Assembly (NCBI GenBank): GCA_051439375.1
Contig: JBFRWB010000144.1
Span: forward strand, 1-19,594
Length of the DNA stretch: 19,594 nt
Origin: JBGTGT01 sp051439375
GTDB taxonomy: Bacteria; Cyanobacteriota; Cyanobacteriia; Cyanobacteriales; Microcystaceae
Direction: 5' to 3'
The notes under the pieces were generated by a model. It was not told the origin of the DNA. It ran no database searches and was given only the letters and a program-made list of their open reading frames with translations. Position numbers and translations under genes: made by a program. Positions 7,521 through 15,900 of this stretch are shown here, one piece after another (position 1 is the stretch's first letter; the number at the start of each line of letters is the position of its first letter).

Positions 7521-8291
7521 ATGAATCCGCTAGTTGATCCGCTAGAAAAATTAATTGATGCTGCTAAATTATTAGAAAAACCAATTGCACTAGAAGAAAA
7601 ACTACAAGAATTAGCTTTTTTGACTGCTAAGGTCTTGAAAACAAAACGATGCTCTATTTTACTTCTATCTGACCGAGAAATATCCGAGATTAGTGATCGT
7701 CATCTCAGGGTGTTTGCACATTACGGTAATTTGCCAGATGCTGCCTATGATGAGCAAATTTCCTTAAATAAAAGCATTGCAGGGTATGTTGCTAGCCAGA
7801 AGAAAGCCTTACTCATTGAAGATATTCTTTTCTCTCCTTTAGCAGCAGAAGCTAAATATTTAGACGCACCTGATAAAAGTTTAATGTCTGCACCGATTAT
7901 GGATAATTCTGTGGTGATTGGTGTGATTAACGTGAGTTTTCCCAATGAAGGTAAAGTTTTTACGGAGGATGATTTACAAGTCTTAGAGATTTTTGCAGCC
8001 TTTGTCAGTAAATCCTTACAAATCACCCAACTGCAAATGATTTTTCGGTCGAAATTTTTGGAAAAAGCAGTGCATCAGGAACTAGGAGACAAAGAGATTC
8101 AAGAATATATGGCAACCAATCCTAATCCGAATAAATTAGCTAAAATTGTGGCTAAGTCTTTTTTCCGAGAATTAACTCAGGTGGGATTTGGCCCCAATGA
8201 AGTTATTAATATTGCGACTGAGGTATTAACTCTACTCAATGAAAGCTTAGAGAAACATCGTCAACGGTTAGCACGGGAAGAGCAGGATTAA
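7521..8291 (+). CDS. GAF domain protein
   Basis: A 256-residue soluble protein with one GAF domain at about 25-170: an N-terminal helix, RCSILLLSD, LRVFAHYGNLP, SIAGYVASQKKALLIEDI, SAPIMDNSVVIGVINVSF and the closing FTEDDLQVLEIFAAFVSKSL helix. GAF domains bind small ligands or mediate dimerisation. The conserved Cys of phycocyanobilin-binding GAF domains is not evident, so this is probably not a photoreceptor. A C-terminal helical region (171-256) ends in a charged tail and may be a signalling or dimerisation helix. The ATG at 7521 is chosen because the domain begins soon after and the longer upstream frame reads as non-coding; the RBS (GGTGAG) is weak. Head-to-head arrangement with the cyclic-di-GMP gene suggests a shared pathway. 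Its stop overlaps the stop of the 2TM gene. Confidence 0.85.
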   Translation: MNPLVDPLEKLIDAAKLLEKPIALEEKLQELAFLTAKVLKTKRCSILLLSDREISEISDRHLRVFAHYGNLPDAAYDEQISLNKSIAGYVASQKKALLIEDILFSPLAAEAKYLDAPDKSLMSAPIMDNSVVIGVINVSFPNEGKVFTEDDLQVLEIFAAFVSKSLQITQLQMIFRSKFLEKAVHQELGDKEIQEYMATNPNPNKLAKIVAKSFFRELTQVGFGPNEVINIATEVLTLLNESLEKHRQRLAREEQD

Positions 8292-8785
8292 CCTTGTAAA
8301 AATAGCTTTACTTTTGACCATATATTACTGATAGACTCTTTTACCTCATTTTTGACGTTCCAGCGTTCAAAAGCTTGTTCATAGGCCTCACCACGCTGTT
8401 GATAGGTTTGCCAAATATTGAGGGTGACTTTCATTCCCCAAATTAGAAGAATGTACAGAGACCATGACAACACACCTCCACTAATAAGGTTAAGGGTGAT
8501 GAGGAAACCATTGACGATTCCAAAACGAGTCAATCGGTGTTTGAGGTTTTCTCGACGATAGAGGTCAAATTCTTGGCGTTTTTGGAGCATTTGCCGTTGC
8601 TTGAACCATTCTTGTTCAGCTTCTACCAAGGTTGCTGCATCAATATCTAATTCTTCTGCAATTTCCCATAATTGCTCCTTAGAAAGTTCCTCTTGATTCA
8701 TTTTTTGGGCGATCGCCAATTGTAGGATTTGCTGTGCATCTTCTTGACAATAGGTGGGAAGGGATTGAGAGTTGGGAGCTATCAT
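8288..8785 (-). CDS. 2TM domain membrane protein
   Basis: A 165-residue protein with a helical N-terminal part (about 11-62; CQEDAQQILQLAIAQ, then LSKEQLWEIAEELDIDAATL) that looks like a small helix-turn-helix or SHOCT-like module, then a basic juxtamembrane stretch (63-86) and a 2TM domain: hydrophobic segments at about 89-102 and 105-121, separated by Gly-Gly and followed by amphipathic helices. This layout (2TM domain, PF13239 as recalled) is common in cyanobacteria and of unknown function. The ATG at 8785 is the natural start. It converges with the GAF gene, the two stop codons sharing bases 8289-8290, and is divergent from psaK. Confidence 0.75.
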   Translation of the reverse strand: MIAPNSQSLPTYCQEDAQQILQLAIAQKMNQEELSKEQLWEIAEELDIDAATLVEAEQEWFKQRQMLQKRQEFDLYRRENLKHRLTRFGIVNGFLITLNLISGGVLSWSLYILLIWGMKVTLNIWQTYQQRGEAYEQAFERWNVKNEVKESISNIWSKVKLFLQG

Positions 8786-8916
8786 GACTTCAAGACCGTT
8801 TAAACTGACTGATTACCAACCATCTTAGAGGGAAGGGTGTTGATCACTTCCACTTTAACAGAATCATAGATATTGGGTGTACGGAGGTTATATTAAGTTA
8901 TTCAAACAAAGTGTTA

Positions 8917-8987
8917 CTAAAGGAGAGGCAATCCCTATAATATTCCCTAACTTGATTTTCGTCTATTTCCCTAAAGGAGAGCGCAAT
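8917..8987 (+). repeat. duplicated Shine-Dalgarno box ahead of psaK
   Basis: CTAAAGGAGAGGCAAT (8917-8932) and CTAAAGGAGAGCGCAAT (8971-8987) are near-identical direct repeats 54 bp apart, differing by one inserted C. The second holds the AAGGAGA ribosome binding site of psaK, 5 bases before its ATG. The first is not followed by a start codon. The flanking words TATTCCCTAA and TATTTCCCTAAA are also similar. Confidence 0.7.
8936..8941 (+). promoter_or_regulatory. candidate psaK -10 element
   Basis: A perfect TATAAT lies 45 bp before the psaK start codon. The hexamer 17 bp upstream (GTTACT, 8913-8918) matches TTGACA at only three positions. Transcription would start near 8948, giving a leader of about 38 nt that contains only the second of the two duplicated Shine-Dalgarno boxes. 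No convincing HLR1/RpaB box, common in photosystem I promoters, was found between 8786 and 8935. Confidence 0.4.
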
Positions 8988-9258
8988 GTTATTCCATCTC
9001 TTATTTTTGGCACAAACAACTCCGACAACGACTTCATGGAATTTATCTGTGGGAATTATCATGATTTTCGCTAATTTATTTGCGGTTATTATTGGCTATT
9101 TTGCCATTCAACAGACTGGGAAAGGTCCGAGTCTTCCCTTTCCTCAATTAGCGAAGGAAAAGAGTTTTGGATTACCTGAATTATTAGCAACGACCAGTTT
9201 TGGCCATATTTTAGGTGCAGGTATCATCCTTGGTCTTTCTAATGCAGGATTGCTTTAA
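8986..9258 (+). CDS. psaK: photosystem I reaction centre subunit PsaK
   Basis: A 90-residue thylakoid membrane subunit at the periphery of photosystem I, involved in binding antenna chlorophyll and energy transfer. It has the PsaK layout: a short N-terminal stretch, TTPTTTSW (11-18), a first transmembrane helix at about 19-41, a loop with GKGPSLPFPQLAKEKSFGLP (45-64), and a second helix at about 66-88 holding the hallmark ELLATTSFGHILGAG. The length is normal. The hydrophobic first ten residues fit the short presequence that is removed from cyanobacterial PsaK. The start is fixed by a strong AAGGAGA five bases upstream. It stands alone, divergent from the 2TM gene, and a hairpin follows 53 bp downstream. 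This gene is the best evidence that the host is an oxygenic phototroph. Confidence 0.96.
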   Translation: MLFHLLFLAQTTPTTTSWNLSVGIIMIFANLFAVIIGYFAIQQTGKGPSLPFPQLAKEKSFGLPELLATTSFGHILGAGIILGLSNAGLL

Positions 9259-9311
9259 AATTTCTTAAGGGGGATAGTATCTTTAGGTCTCTTTGATTAA
9301 CTGATTAACCG

Positions 9312-9345
9312 GCCATGGACTCAAGTTCATGGCTATATTATTTAT
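9312..9345 (+). terminator. hairpin after psaK, candidate terminator
   Basis: GCCATGGA and TTCATGGC form an 8-bp stem with one G-U pair around a six-base loop (9312-9333), followed by an AT-rich stretch (TATATTATTTATT) rather than a clean T run. Placed between psaK and the next gene it may end the psaK transcript, though the weak T tract makes intrinsic termination uncertain. Confidence 0.45.
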
Positions 9346-9416
9346 TACTTATTATTTAAAATTTTAGGTTGTAAATTTCATGGTTAAATAAAGAAAGTTA
9401 GCTTAGTTCTGCGTGT

Positions 9417-10799
9417 ATGATCTTACCTTGGCATTGGCGATCACTTCCTCTTAACGAAAGAACGGGATCGGATATTTTTGAAAAACTGTTTATCAATGAT
9501 TCTATCGCCACACTCTTAGAAAGTCCTTTTCCTACACCAAAAGATTATCCTTATCTTTCTCGTTATTCCCTATGTGCAGGTTTCCCTCGTTTCAGACAAG
9601 GTAAGCAACAAGTATGGACTCCTTCGGTTGGCACAATTTTACCCTTTCTTCGTTCATTGTTATCCACATCTGTCCAACCTAATGAGGATATTAATCATTT
9701 ACCCTTTGTTGGAGGTTGGTTAGGATGGTTAGGTTACGATTTAGGGTGGGAAATCGAATCTTTACCTAAATATCATTGTGATAATTTGCCTTTTCCCGTT
9801 GCTTATTGGTATGAACCTGAAAATTTTGCTATTTTAGACCATAAAGAACAATTATTATGGTTAGCTGTCACTGACCCCAATAATTTAGATAAATTAGCAA
9901 AAAAATTAGATTTAACGGTCATATTTCCTGCAAAAAACTCAAATTTGTCTAATTATTCCCTAAAATTTCTTTCCTCCCAACAACAGTATGAAACAGCCGT
10001 AGGTAAAGCCAAGCAATATATAGAAAAAGGAGATATTTTTCAAGCTAATTTATCTTTACGCTTCCAAATAGAGACAGGAACTGATAGTTGGTCGATTTAT
10101 CGCTATTTACATCAAATTAATCCTTCTCCCTTTGCTAGTTATTGGCGATCGCCATTTGGAGATGTCGTCAGTTGTTCCCCTGAGAGATTGGTACAACTAC
10201 AAGGTAACATAGCACAAACTCGTCCCATTGCAGGAACAAGGCCACGGGGAAAAACGCCTCATCAAGATAAACAGTTAGTTGCAGAATTAAGCCGTAATAT
10301 TAAAGAAAATGCGGAACATATTATGTTAGTTGATCTAGAACGTAATGATTTAGGACGAGTTTGTCAATGGGGAACAATTAACGTCGATGAATTATTAATA
10401 ATCGAAAAATATAGTCATGTTAGTCATCTGGTAAGTAATATCAAAGGTATTTTACAAGATAAATATAATGGCATTGATTTAATTCAAGCACTGTTTCCGG
10501 GGGGAACAATTACTGGCTGTCCGAAAGTCCGATGTATGGAAATTATCGAGGAATTAGAACCAGTTAGACGGAGTTTGTTTTATGGTTCATGTGGTTATTT
10601 AGATATCAGAGGAAATTTAGACTTAAATATTCTCATTCGTACTTTGTTATATCAATCTCAACCCTCTGGAATTCATCGGGTTTGGGGACAAGTTGGTGCA
10701 GGAATTGTCGCAGATAGTGATCCCGAAAAAGAGTGGGTAGAGTCATTACACAAAGCAGAAGCTCAATTAACTGCATTAAGAAAAGATATTAGATACTAG
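9417..10799 (+). CDS. chorismate-binding synthase, anthranilate/aminodeoxychorismate synthase component I
   Basis: A 460-residue member of the chorismate-utilising TrpE/PabB family, which aminates chorismate with ammonia from a glutamine amidotransferase partner. Signatures: a TrpE-type N-terminal domain with GGWLGWLGYDLG (99-110), GDIFQANLS (205-213), CSPERL (253-258), PIAGTRPRG (270-278), ENAEHIMLVDLERNDLG (297-313), PGGTITGCPK (361-370) and the C-terminal GQVGAGIVADSDPEKEW. In PabB of E. coli the PIKGT lysine is a nucleophile; here the position is Ala272, as in anthranilate synthases. The PGGTITGCPK segment, by contrast, resembles the PGGSITGAPK of PabB enzymes. Product (anthranilate for tryptophan or aminodeoxychorismate for folate) is therefore left open, so no symbol is given. 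No amidotransferase gene lies beside it. The ATG at 9417 is the first of the frame; no clear ribosome binding site. Confidence 0.9.
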   Translation: MILPWHWRSLPLNERTGSDIFEKLFINDSIATLLESPFPTPKDYPYLSRYSLCAGFPRFRQGKQQVWTPSVGTILPFLRSLLSTSVQPNEDINHLPFVGGWLGWLGYDLGWEIESLPKYHCDNLPFPVAYWYEPENFAILDHKEQLLWLAVTDPNNLDKLAKKLDLTVIFPAKNSNLSNYSLKFLSSQQQYETAVGKAKQYIEKGDIFQANLSLRFQIETGTDSWSIYRYLHQINPSPFASYWRSPFGDVVSCSPERLVQLQGNIAQTRPIAGTRPRGKTPHQDKQLVAELSRNIKENAEHIMLVDLERNDLGRVCQWGTINVDELLIIEKYSHVSHLVSNIKGILQDKYNGIDLIQALFPGGTITGCPKVRCMEIIEELEPVRRSLFYGSCGYLDIRGNLDLNILIRTLLYQSQPSGIHRVWGQVGAGIVADSDPEKEWVESLHKAEAQLTALRKDIRY

Positions 10800-10833
10800 G
10801 TTGATTAATTAATCTTCTGAGTCTTAACTACGG

Positions 10834-11466
10834 TTAACTTTCATTTAAAAGAGCTTGAATATCCGCAGCTAAAATCTTCTCTAGATTAGCTGATATTTTT
10901 TGAATATCCCAATTCCACCAAGCAATGTCTAAGAGCTTTTTAATAATATTATCATCAAATCTTTGCTTAATCATTTGAGCAGGGTTTCCACCAACAATTG
11001 TATAAGGAGGAACATCATTAACAACAACGGATTTAGCTGCTATAATCGCACCATCTCCTATTTTAACCCCCGGCATGATAACAGATTCATAACCGATCCA
11101 AACATCATTACCCACGATTGTATCCCCTTTAAAGGGTAAGTTTTGAGGCTGAGGTGTTACCCTTTCCCAACCCTTTCCGAAAATATAAAAAGGGTAGGTT
11201 GAAAAGCCTGATAATTGATGATTTGCGTCATTCATGATAAATTTTATCCCCCTCCCTAACGCACAAAATTTTCCAATCATTAATTTATCTTGACTAAAAG
11301 AATAATGATATAAAACATTGCGTTCAAAGTTTTCTGAATCTTCGGGATCATCATAGTAAGTATAATCGCCAATAATAATATTAGGACTTTTTACTGTATT
11401 TTTGATGAAGCAAATTTGTGGAAATTCGGGGATGGGATATTTTACGTTAGGGTTAACACCATACAT
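10834..11466 (-). CDS. Vat/CatB-like hexapeptide O-acetyltransferase
   Basis: A 210-residue left-handed beta-helix acetyltransferase of the xenobiotic (Vat/CatB) group. The N-terminus MYGVNPNVKYPI, then ILYHY-type VLYHYSFSQDKLMIGKFCALG (51-71), MNDANHQ (78-84) with the expected catalytic His83, STYPFYIFGKGWE (89-101), LPFKGDTIVGNDVWIG (110-125), VIMPGVKIGDGAIIAA (129-144), GGNPAQMIKQRF (159-170) and WWNW (183-186) all match streptogramin acetyltransferases closely. Those enzymes acetylate virginiamycin-type antibiotics from acetyl-CoA; chromosomal homologues in environmental bacteria often have unknown natural substrates, so resistance is not established. The gene is alone, convergent with the chorismate enzyme with 34 bp between stops. 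The ATG at 11466 agrees with the Vat N-terminus. Confidence 0.88.
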   Translation of the reverse strand: MYGVNPNVKYPIPEFPQICFIKNTVKSPNIIIGDYTYYDDPEDSENFERNVLYHYSFSQDKLMIGKFCALGRGIKFIMNDANHQLSGFSTYPFYIFGKGWERVTPQPQNLPFKGDTIVGNDVWIGYESVIMPGVKIGDGAIIAAKSVVVNDVPPYTIVGGNPAQMIKQRFDDNIIKKLLDIAWWNWDIQKISANLEKILAADIQALLNES

Positions 11467-11502
11467 AAGGTTTACAGCAAAAAGTTTTTGGGTAAGGGTA
11501 AA

Positions 11503-11525
11503 GAGTCACCGACTCACCGAGTTAG
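11503..11525. repeat. short interlocking repeats between vat-like gene and nadA
   Basis: GAGTCACC, GACTCACC and GAGTTAG follow one another, creating both a direct repeat of 8 bp with one mismatch and two overlapping small inverted repeats (GAGTC-ACC-GACTC and ACTC-ACC-GAGT). It lies 37 bp upstream of the Vat-like start codon, so it could be an operator for that gene. The rest of 11467-11669 shows nothing else distinct. Confidence 0.4.
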
Positions 11526-11669
11526 AGAGAAAGATTCTAATGATCTAGAAAGGTAAAAGGTGCATAATTTTCGAGATGTTATATTCCTCTTTACTACTGG
11601 TGGAATAAGGACTCTTGTTGGTTTCAAGCTTGTACTAACGAATTCTTTCTCTGCTATAAATTCCTTTAA

Positions 11670-12641
11670 TTAGGGTTTAGACAATTCTAACATTCTTTGA
11701 ATGGGTTTTAAAGCGGCTTGTTGAATGTCTAAGGGAAGGGTAATTTCAGGCGTTTTTTGTTGCATGGCTAAATAGAGCTTTTCTAAGGTATTTAACCGCA
11801 TATAAGGACACTCATTACAATTACAATTATTGACCGAAGGCGCAGGAATAAACCGCTTATGAGGGGCATCTTTTGCCATTTGATGAATAATCCCCGGTTC
11901 AGTGGCCACAATAAAGGTATCCCTATCACTTTGTTGGCTATATTTTAATAAAGCGGTGGTCGAACCAATATAATTAGCATGATTTAGAACATTGACTTCG
12001 CATTCAGGATGAGCAATAATCTCCGCATTGGGATGTTTAATTTTTAACTGCACAATTTGTCTTTCAGAAAAAGTTTCATGAACAATACAACTACCTTGCC
12101 ACAATACTAATTCCCGCCCTGTTTGTTCCATTACATAGCGACCTAAATTGCGATCTGGGGCAAAAATAATGGGTTGCTCTAGGGGAATTTGTTCAACAAT
12201 TTTAACCGCATTAGAACTGGTGCAAATTATATCACTCATGGCTTTTATTTCTGCCGTGCAGTTAATATAAGAAATGACTATATGATTGGGATATTGGGCT
12301 TTAAACGCAGCAAATTCTTGGGGTGGACAGCTATCAGCGAGAGAACAACCAGCATCTAAGTCTGGAAGTAAGACTAACTTATGAGGATTCAAGATTTTAG
12401 CTGTTTCTGCCATAAAATGAACCCCAGCAAAGACAATGACATCTGCTTGGGTTTGGGCAGCTTGCTGAGAGAGTCCTAAAGAATCGCCAATATAGTCAGC
12501 TATATCTTGAATATCTGGGTCTTGATAATAATGTGCTAAAATAACAGCATTTAAGTCTTTTTTCAACTCCTCAATTGCCGAAAATAAATCGTAGGGAAGG
12601 GAAGGGGTTGGGGGGTTAGGACGAACAGCAGTGAACACCAT
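11670..12641 (-). CDS. nadA: quinolinate synthase NadA
   Basis: A 323-residue cytosolic [4Fe-4S] enzyme that condenses iminoaspartate (from NadB) with dihydroxyacetone phosphate to give quinolinate in de novo NAD synthesis. Motifs: ILAHYYQDPDIQDIADYIGDS (34-54), with GVHFMAETAKIL at 73-84; DLDAGCSLADSCP (94-106), whose C99 is a cluster ligand; WQGSCIVHE (181-189) with C185; HPECEVNV (211-218); and the C-terminal NCNCNECPYM with C273, C275 and C278, of which C278 corresponds to the third cluster ligand. All three expected ligands are present. The start at 12641 has GAGGAG (12651-12656 on the plus strand) nine bases upstream. nadB and nadC are not in the window. It diverges from nifJ. Confidence 0.96.
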   Translation of the reverse strand: MVFTAVRPNPPTPSLPYDLFSAIEELKKDLNAVILAHYYQDPDIQDIADYIGDSLGLSQQAAQTQADVIVFAGVHFMAETAKILNPHKLVLLPDLDAGCSLADSCPPQEFAAFKAQYPNHIVISYINCTAEIKAMSDIICTSSNAVKIVEQIPLEQPIIFAPDRNLGRYVMEQTGRELVLWQGSCIVHETFSERQIVQLKIKHPNAEIIAHPECEVNVLNHANYIGSTTALLKYSQQSDRDTFIVATEPGIIHQMAKDAPHKRFIPAPSVNNCNCNECPYMRLNTLEKLYLAMQQKTPEITLPLDIQQAALKPIQRMLELSKP

Positions 12642-12664
12642 AGGGAATAACTCCTCTGTCTTTA

Positions 12665-12692
12665 GGATGAATGGATCAGGATGAATGGATCA
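12665..12692. repeat. perfect 14-bp tandem duplication in the nadA leader
   Basis: GGATGAATGGATCA occurs twice in immediate succession (12665-12678 and 12679-12692) with no mismatch. It sits between the candidate nadA promoter and the nadA ribosome binding site, so it would be transcribed in the 5' leader. The function is unknown; replication slippage is the simplest origin. Confidence 0.8.
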
Positions 12693-12719
12693 ACAATTAT
12701 GGTTGTTTTTACCATTATC

Positions 12720-12749
12720 ATTATAGTTGATTTAACCAAAATTGCCCAA
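12720..12749 (-). promoter_or_regulatory. nadA: candidate nadA promoter
   Basis: On the minus strand TTGGGC (12744-12749) and a perfect TATAAT (12720-12725) are separated by 18 bp, in the right direction for nadA. Transcription would begin near 12713, giving a leader of about 70 nt that contains the tandem 14-bp repeat and the GAGGAG ribosome binding site. Confidence 0.5.
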
Positions 12750-12896
12750 CCTTAGAAGTTCAGGTGTTCAGGAGATTAGTGATAGCACAAAAATAATAAA
12801 TTAGCTCGAAATATAAGTTTTATTTAATAAATATGGGTCCTAAACTGTGACAGATGTTAAAAAAAACTAAGAAAAGCGTGATTTGACTCTTTTTTA

Positions 12897-12909
12897 TTCG
12901 ATGATCGAA
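12897..12909. promoter_or_regulatory. palindrome in the nifJ leader, candidate operator
   Basis: TTCGAT-G-ATCGAA is a perfect 6-1-6 inverted repeat 70 bp upstream of the nifJ start codon, in the 338-bp nadA-nifJ intergenic region. A second, purely AT 6-1-6 palindrome lies at 12821-12833, and TGTA-N8-TGCA (12945-12960), one base off the NtcA consensus, lies just before the ribosome binding site. No clear nifJ -10/-35 pair was found. Operator function is inferred only from symmetry and position. Confidence 0.35.
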
Positions 12910-12979
12910 ACAACAGACAAAATCCACAAATTAAATTAGGTCACTGTAACTATCCTTGCACGAATTCGAGGGGAAACAA

Positions 12980-15900
12980 ATGAACTCAAAAAACTATGCA
13001 ACCATCGATGGAAATGAAGCCGTTGCTCATGTTGCTTATCGTCTTAATGAAGTGATTGCTATTTATCCCATTACACCCTCTTCACCGATGGGAGAATGGT
13101 CTGATGCTTGGGCTTCAGAAAGCCGACCTAATTTATGGGGAACAGTGCCGTCAGTGGTAGAAATGCAGAGTGAAGGCGGTGCAGCAGGGGCAATTCATGG
13201 AGCTTTGCAAACAGGAGCGTTAACAACCACGTTTACAGCTTCTCAAGGCTTATTATTAATGATTCCCAACCTCTATAAAATTGCGGGAGAATTAACCGCC
13301 TCTGTCCTTCATGTGGCTGCTCGTTCTTTGGCTGCACAAGGATTATCGATTTTTGGAGATCATGGGGACGTAATGGCAGCCCGTGCCAGTGGTTTAGCCT
13401 TAATTAGCTCTAATTCGGTGCAAGAAGCCCATGATTTGGCTGGAATTGCCACGGCTGCTAGTTTAGAATCTCGGATTCCTGCGATTCACTTTTTTGATGG
13501 GTTTCGGACTTCCCATGAAGTGCAGAAAGTGGAATTAGTGGAAGATGAGGTCTTACGGGGCTTAATTGAGGATGAATGGGTCATTGCCCATCGTCAACGG
13601 GCATTAACCCCAGATAATCCTGTTTTACGGGGAACAGCACAAAATCCTGATGTCTATTTCCAAGCTAGAGAGACGGTTAATCCTTATTACAATGCGTATC
13701 CTGCCATTTTACAGAAGGCAATGGATAAATTTGCCGAAATGACGGGACGGAAATATTCTCTCTATGAATATCACGGCGCAGCAGATGCAGAACAGATCAT
13801 CGTGGCCATGGGTTCAGGGTGTGATACCATCCATGAGACGGTTGACTATTTGAACGCACAAGGGGAAAAAGTTGGGTTGTTAAAAGTGCGGATGTATCGC
13901 CCCTTTGCCAGTGAATTGTTCTTAGCTGCCTTACCAGAGAGTGTAAAAGCCATAGCCGTCTTAGATCGGACAAAAGAACCCGGTGCAAGCGGAGAACCCC
14001 TATATCAAGATGTAATTACAGCCTTTGCAGAAAGTGGTAAAGCCTTTCCTAAAATTGTCGGGGGACGTTATGGGTTATCTTCTAAAGAATTTACCCCTGC
14101 AATGGTGAAAGGAGTCTTTGATAACCTCAAGAGTGAAACCTCAAAAAATCACTTTACGGTGGGAATTAATGACGATTTAACTCATACTAGCCTAGATTAT
14201 GATCCTAGCTTATCTACAGAAGCAAATAGTGTGGTTCGCTCTATTTTCTATGGACTGGGATCGGATGGTACAGTAGGGGCGAATAAGAACTCCATTAAAA
14301 TTATTGGGGGAGATACGGACAACTATGCACAGGGTTATTTCGTCTATGACTCCAAAAAATCAGGGTCTGTGACCGTTTCTCACCTGCGTTTTGGTCCCGA
14401 CTACATCCGCTCCACTTATCTCATCTCAGAGGCGAATTTTGTCGCCTGTCACCAGTGGGAATTCCTTGATAAGTTTGATCTTCTTGAACCTGCAACCCAA
14501 GACGCAACCTTCCTCCTCAATAGTCCTTATCCTAAAGATGAGGTATGGTCAAAACTACCTTGCAATGTACAAAGTGCGATTATTGAGAAAAATCTCAAAG
14601 TTTACGTCATTAACGCCTATGAAGTGGCCAAAGAGGCCGGAATGGGTAACCGCATCAACACAGTGATGCAAACTTGTTTCTTTGCATTGGCGAATGTGTT
14701 ACCAAGGGAAGCAGCCATTGAACAGATTAAAAAATATATCCGTAAGACTTACGGCAAGAAAGGGGAAGAAATCGTTCAAATGAACATCAAGGCGGTTGAT
14801 TCTGCTTTAGATCACCTCTATGAAGTCACTGTTCCTGATACAGTAGATGATACGGCAGAGGATGCAACATCACTCATTCCAGATACTGCACCTGCATTTG
14901 TGCGGGAAGTCTTAAGTAAAATCATGGAACGCAAAGGGGATGAACTCCCTGTCAGTGCGTTACCTTGTGATGGGACATTCCCTACTGCAACTGCTAAATG
15001 GGAAAAACGCAATGTTGCACAAGAAGTTCCTATTTGGGATCCTGATGTCTGCGTTCAATGTGGTAAATGTGTATTAGTTTGCCCTCATGGTGTGATTCGC
15101 TCTAAAGTGTATGAAGATGCAGCTTTAGCCAATGCGCCAGAAGCCTTTAAATCTACTAATGCGAAGGATGTTGACTGGAAACGCAGCGAATTGAACTTTA
15201 CCATCCAAGTTGCGGTAGAAGACTGTACAGGTTGTGCGATATGCGTGGATGTATGTCCTGCTAAGAATAAGTCACAACCCAAGTTACGAGCCATCAATAT
15301 GGATGCTCAGTTACCGATACGGGAACAGGAACGGGAAAATTGGGACTTCTTCCTTGATATTCCCAATCCAGATCGGTCTAAGTTGAAATTGAACAAGATT
15401 TCTCATCAACAGATGCAAGAACCCCTGTTTGAATTCTCTGGTGCTTGTGCAGGTTGCGGAGAAACTCCCTATGTTAAGTTAGCATCTCAGTTGTTCGGCG
15501 ATCGCATGATTATTGCCAATGCGACGGGCTGTTCTTCAATTTACGGTGGTAACTTACCGACAACACCTTGGACACAGAATGCAGACGGCCGAGGTCCCAC
15601 ATGGAGTAACTCGTTATTTGAAGATAACGCCGAATTTGGGCTAGGTTTCCGTGTTTCCATCGATAAACAAGGGGAATTTGCTGTAGAATTACTGCAAGAT
15701 TTAGCCTCTCATCTGGGGGATAATTTGGTCACGGAAATTCTCACCAATACCCAACTCACTGAACCCGATATCTTTGAACAACGGGCAAAAGTCGCCTTAG
15801 TTAAGCAGCGTTTGAATGAATTAAGCAATTTAGACGAAGCCACCCAAGCTAAAGTAACCATGCTTAAATCTGTGGCTGATTACTTAGTTAAGAAAAGCGT

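Noticed and set aside
8877..9074. 65-codon plus-strand frame overlapping the start of psaK
   Set aside because: It is out of frame with psaK, shows no family features, and psaK has a strong ribosome binding site and complete homology.
10803..10814. GATTAATTAATC palindrome between the chorismate enzyme and the Vat-like gene
   Set aside because: An AT-rich self-complementary word without loop or T run; it is not convincing as a terminator or operator.
12874..12892. Third CRP-like site upstream of nifJ (CGTGATTTGACTCTT)
   Set aside because: Only the left half GTGA matches; the right half TCTT breaks the symmetry.
13797..15297. Several short frames antisense to or shifted within nifJ
   Set aside because: nifJ motifs are continuous through this region, so these are shadow frames.
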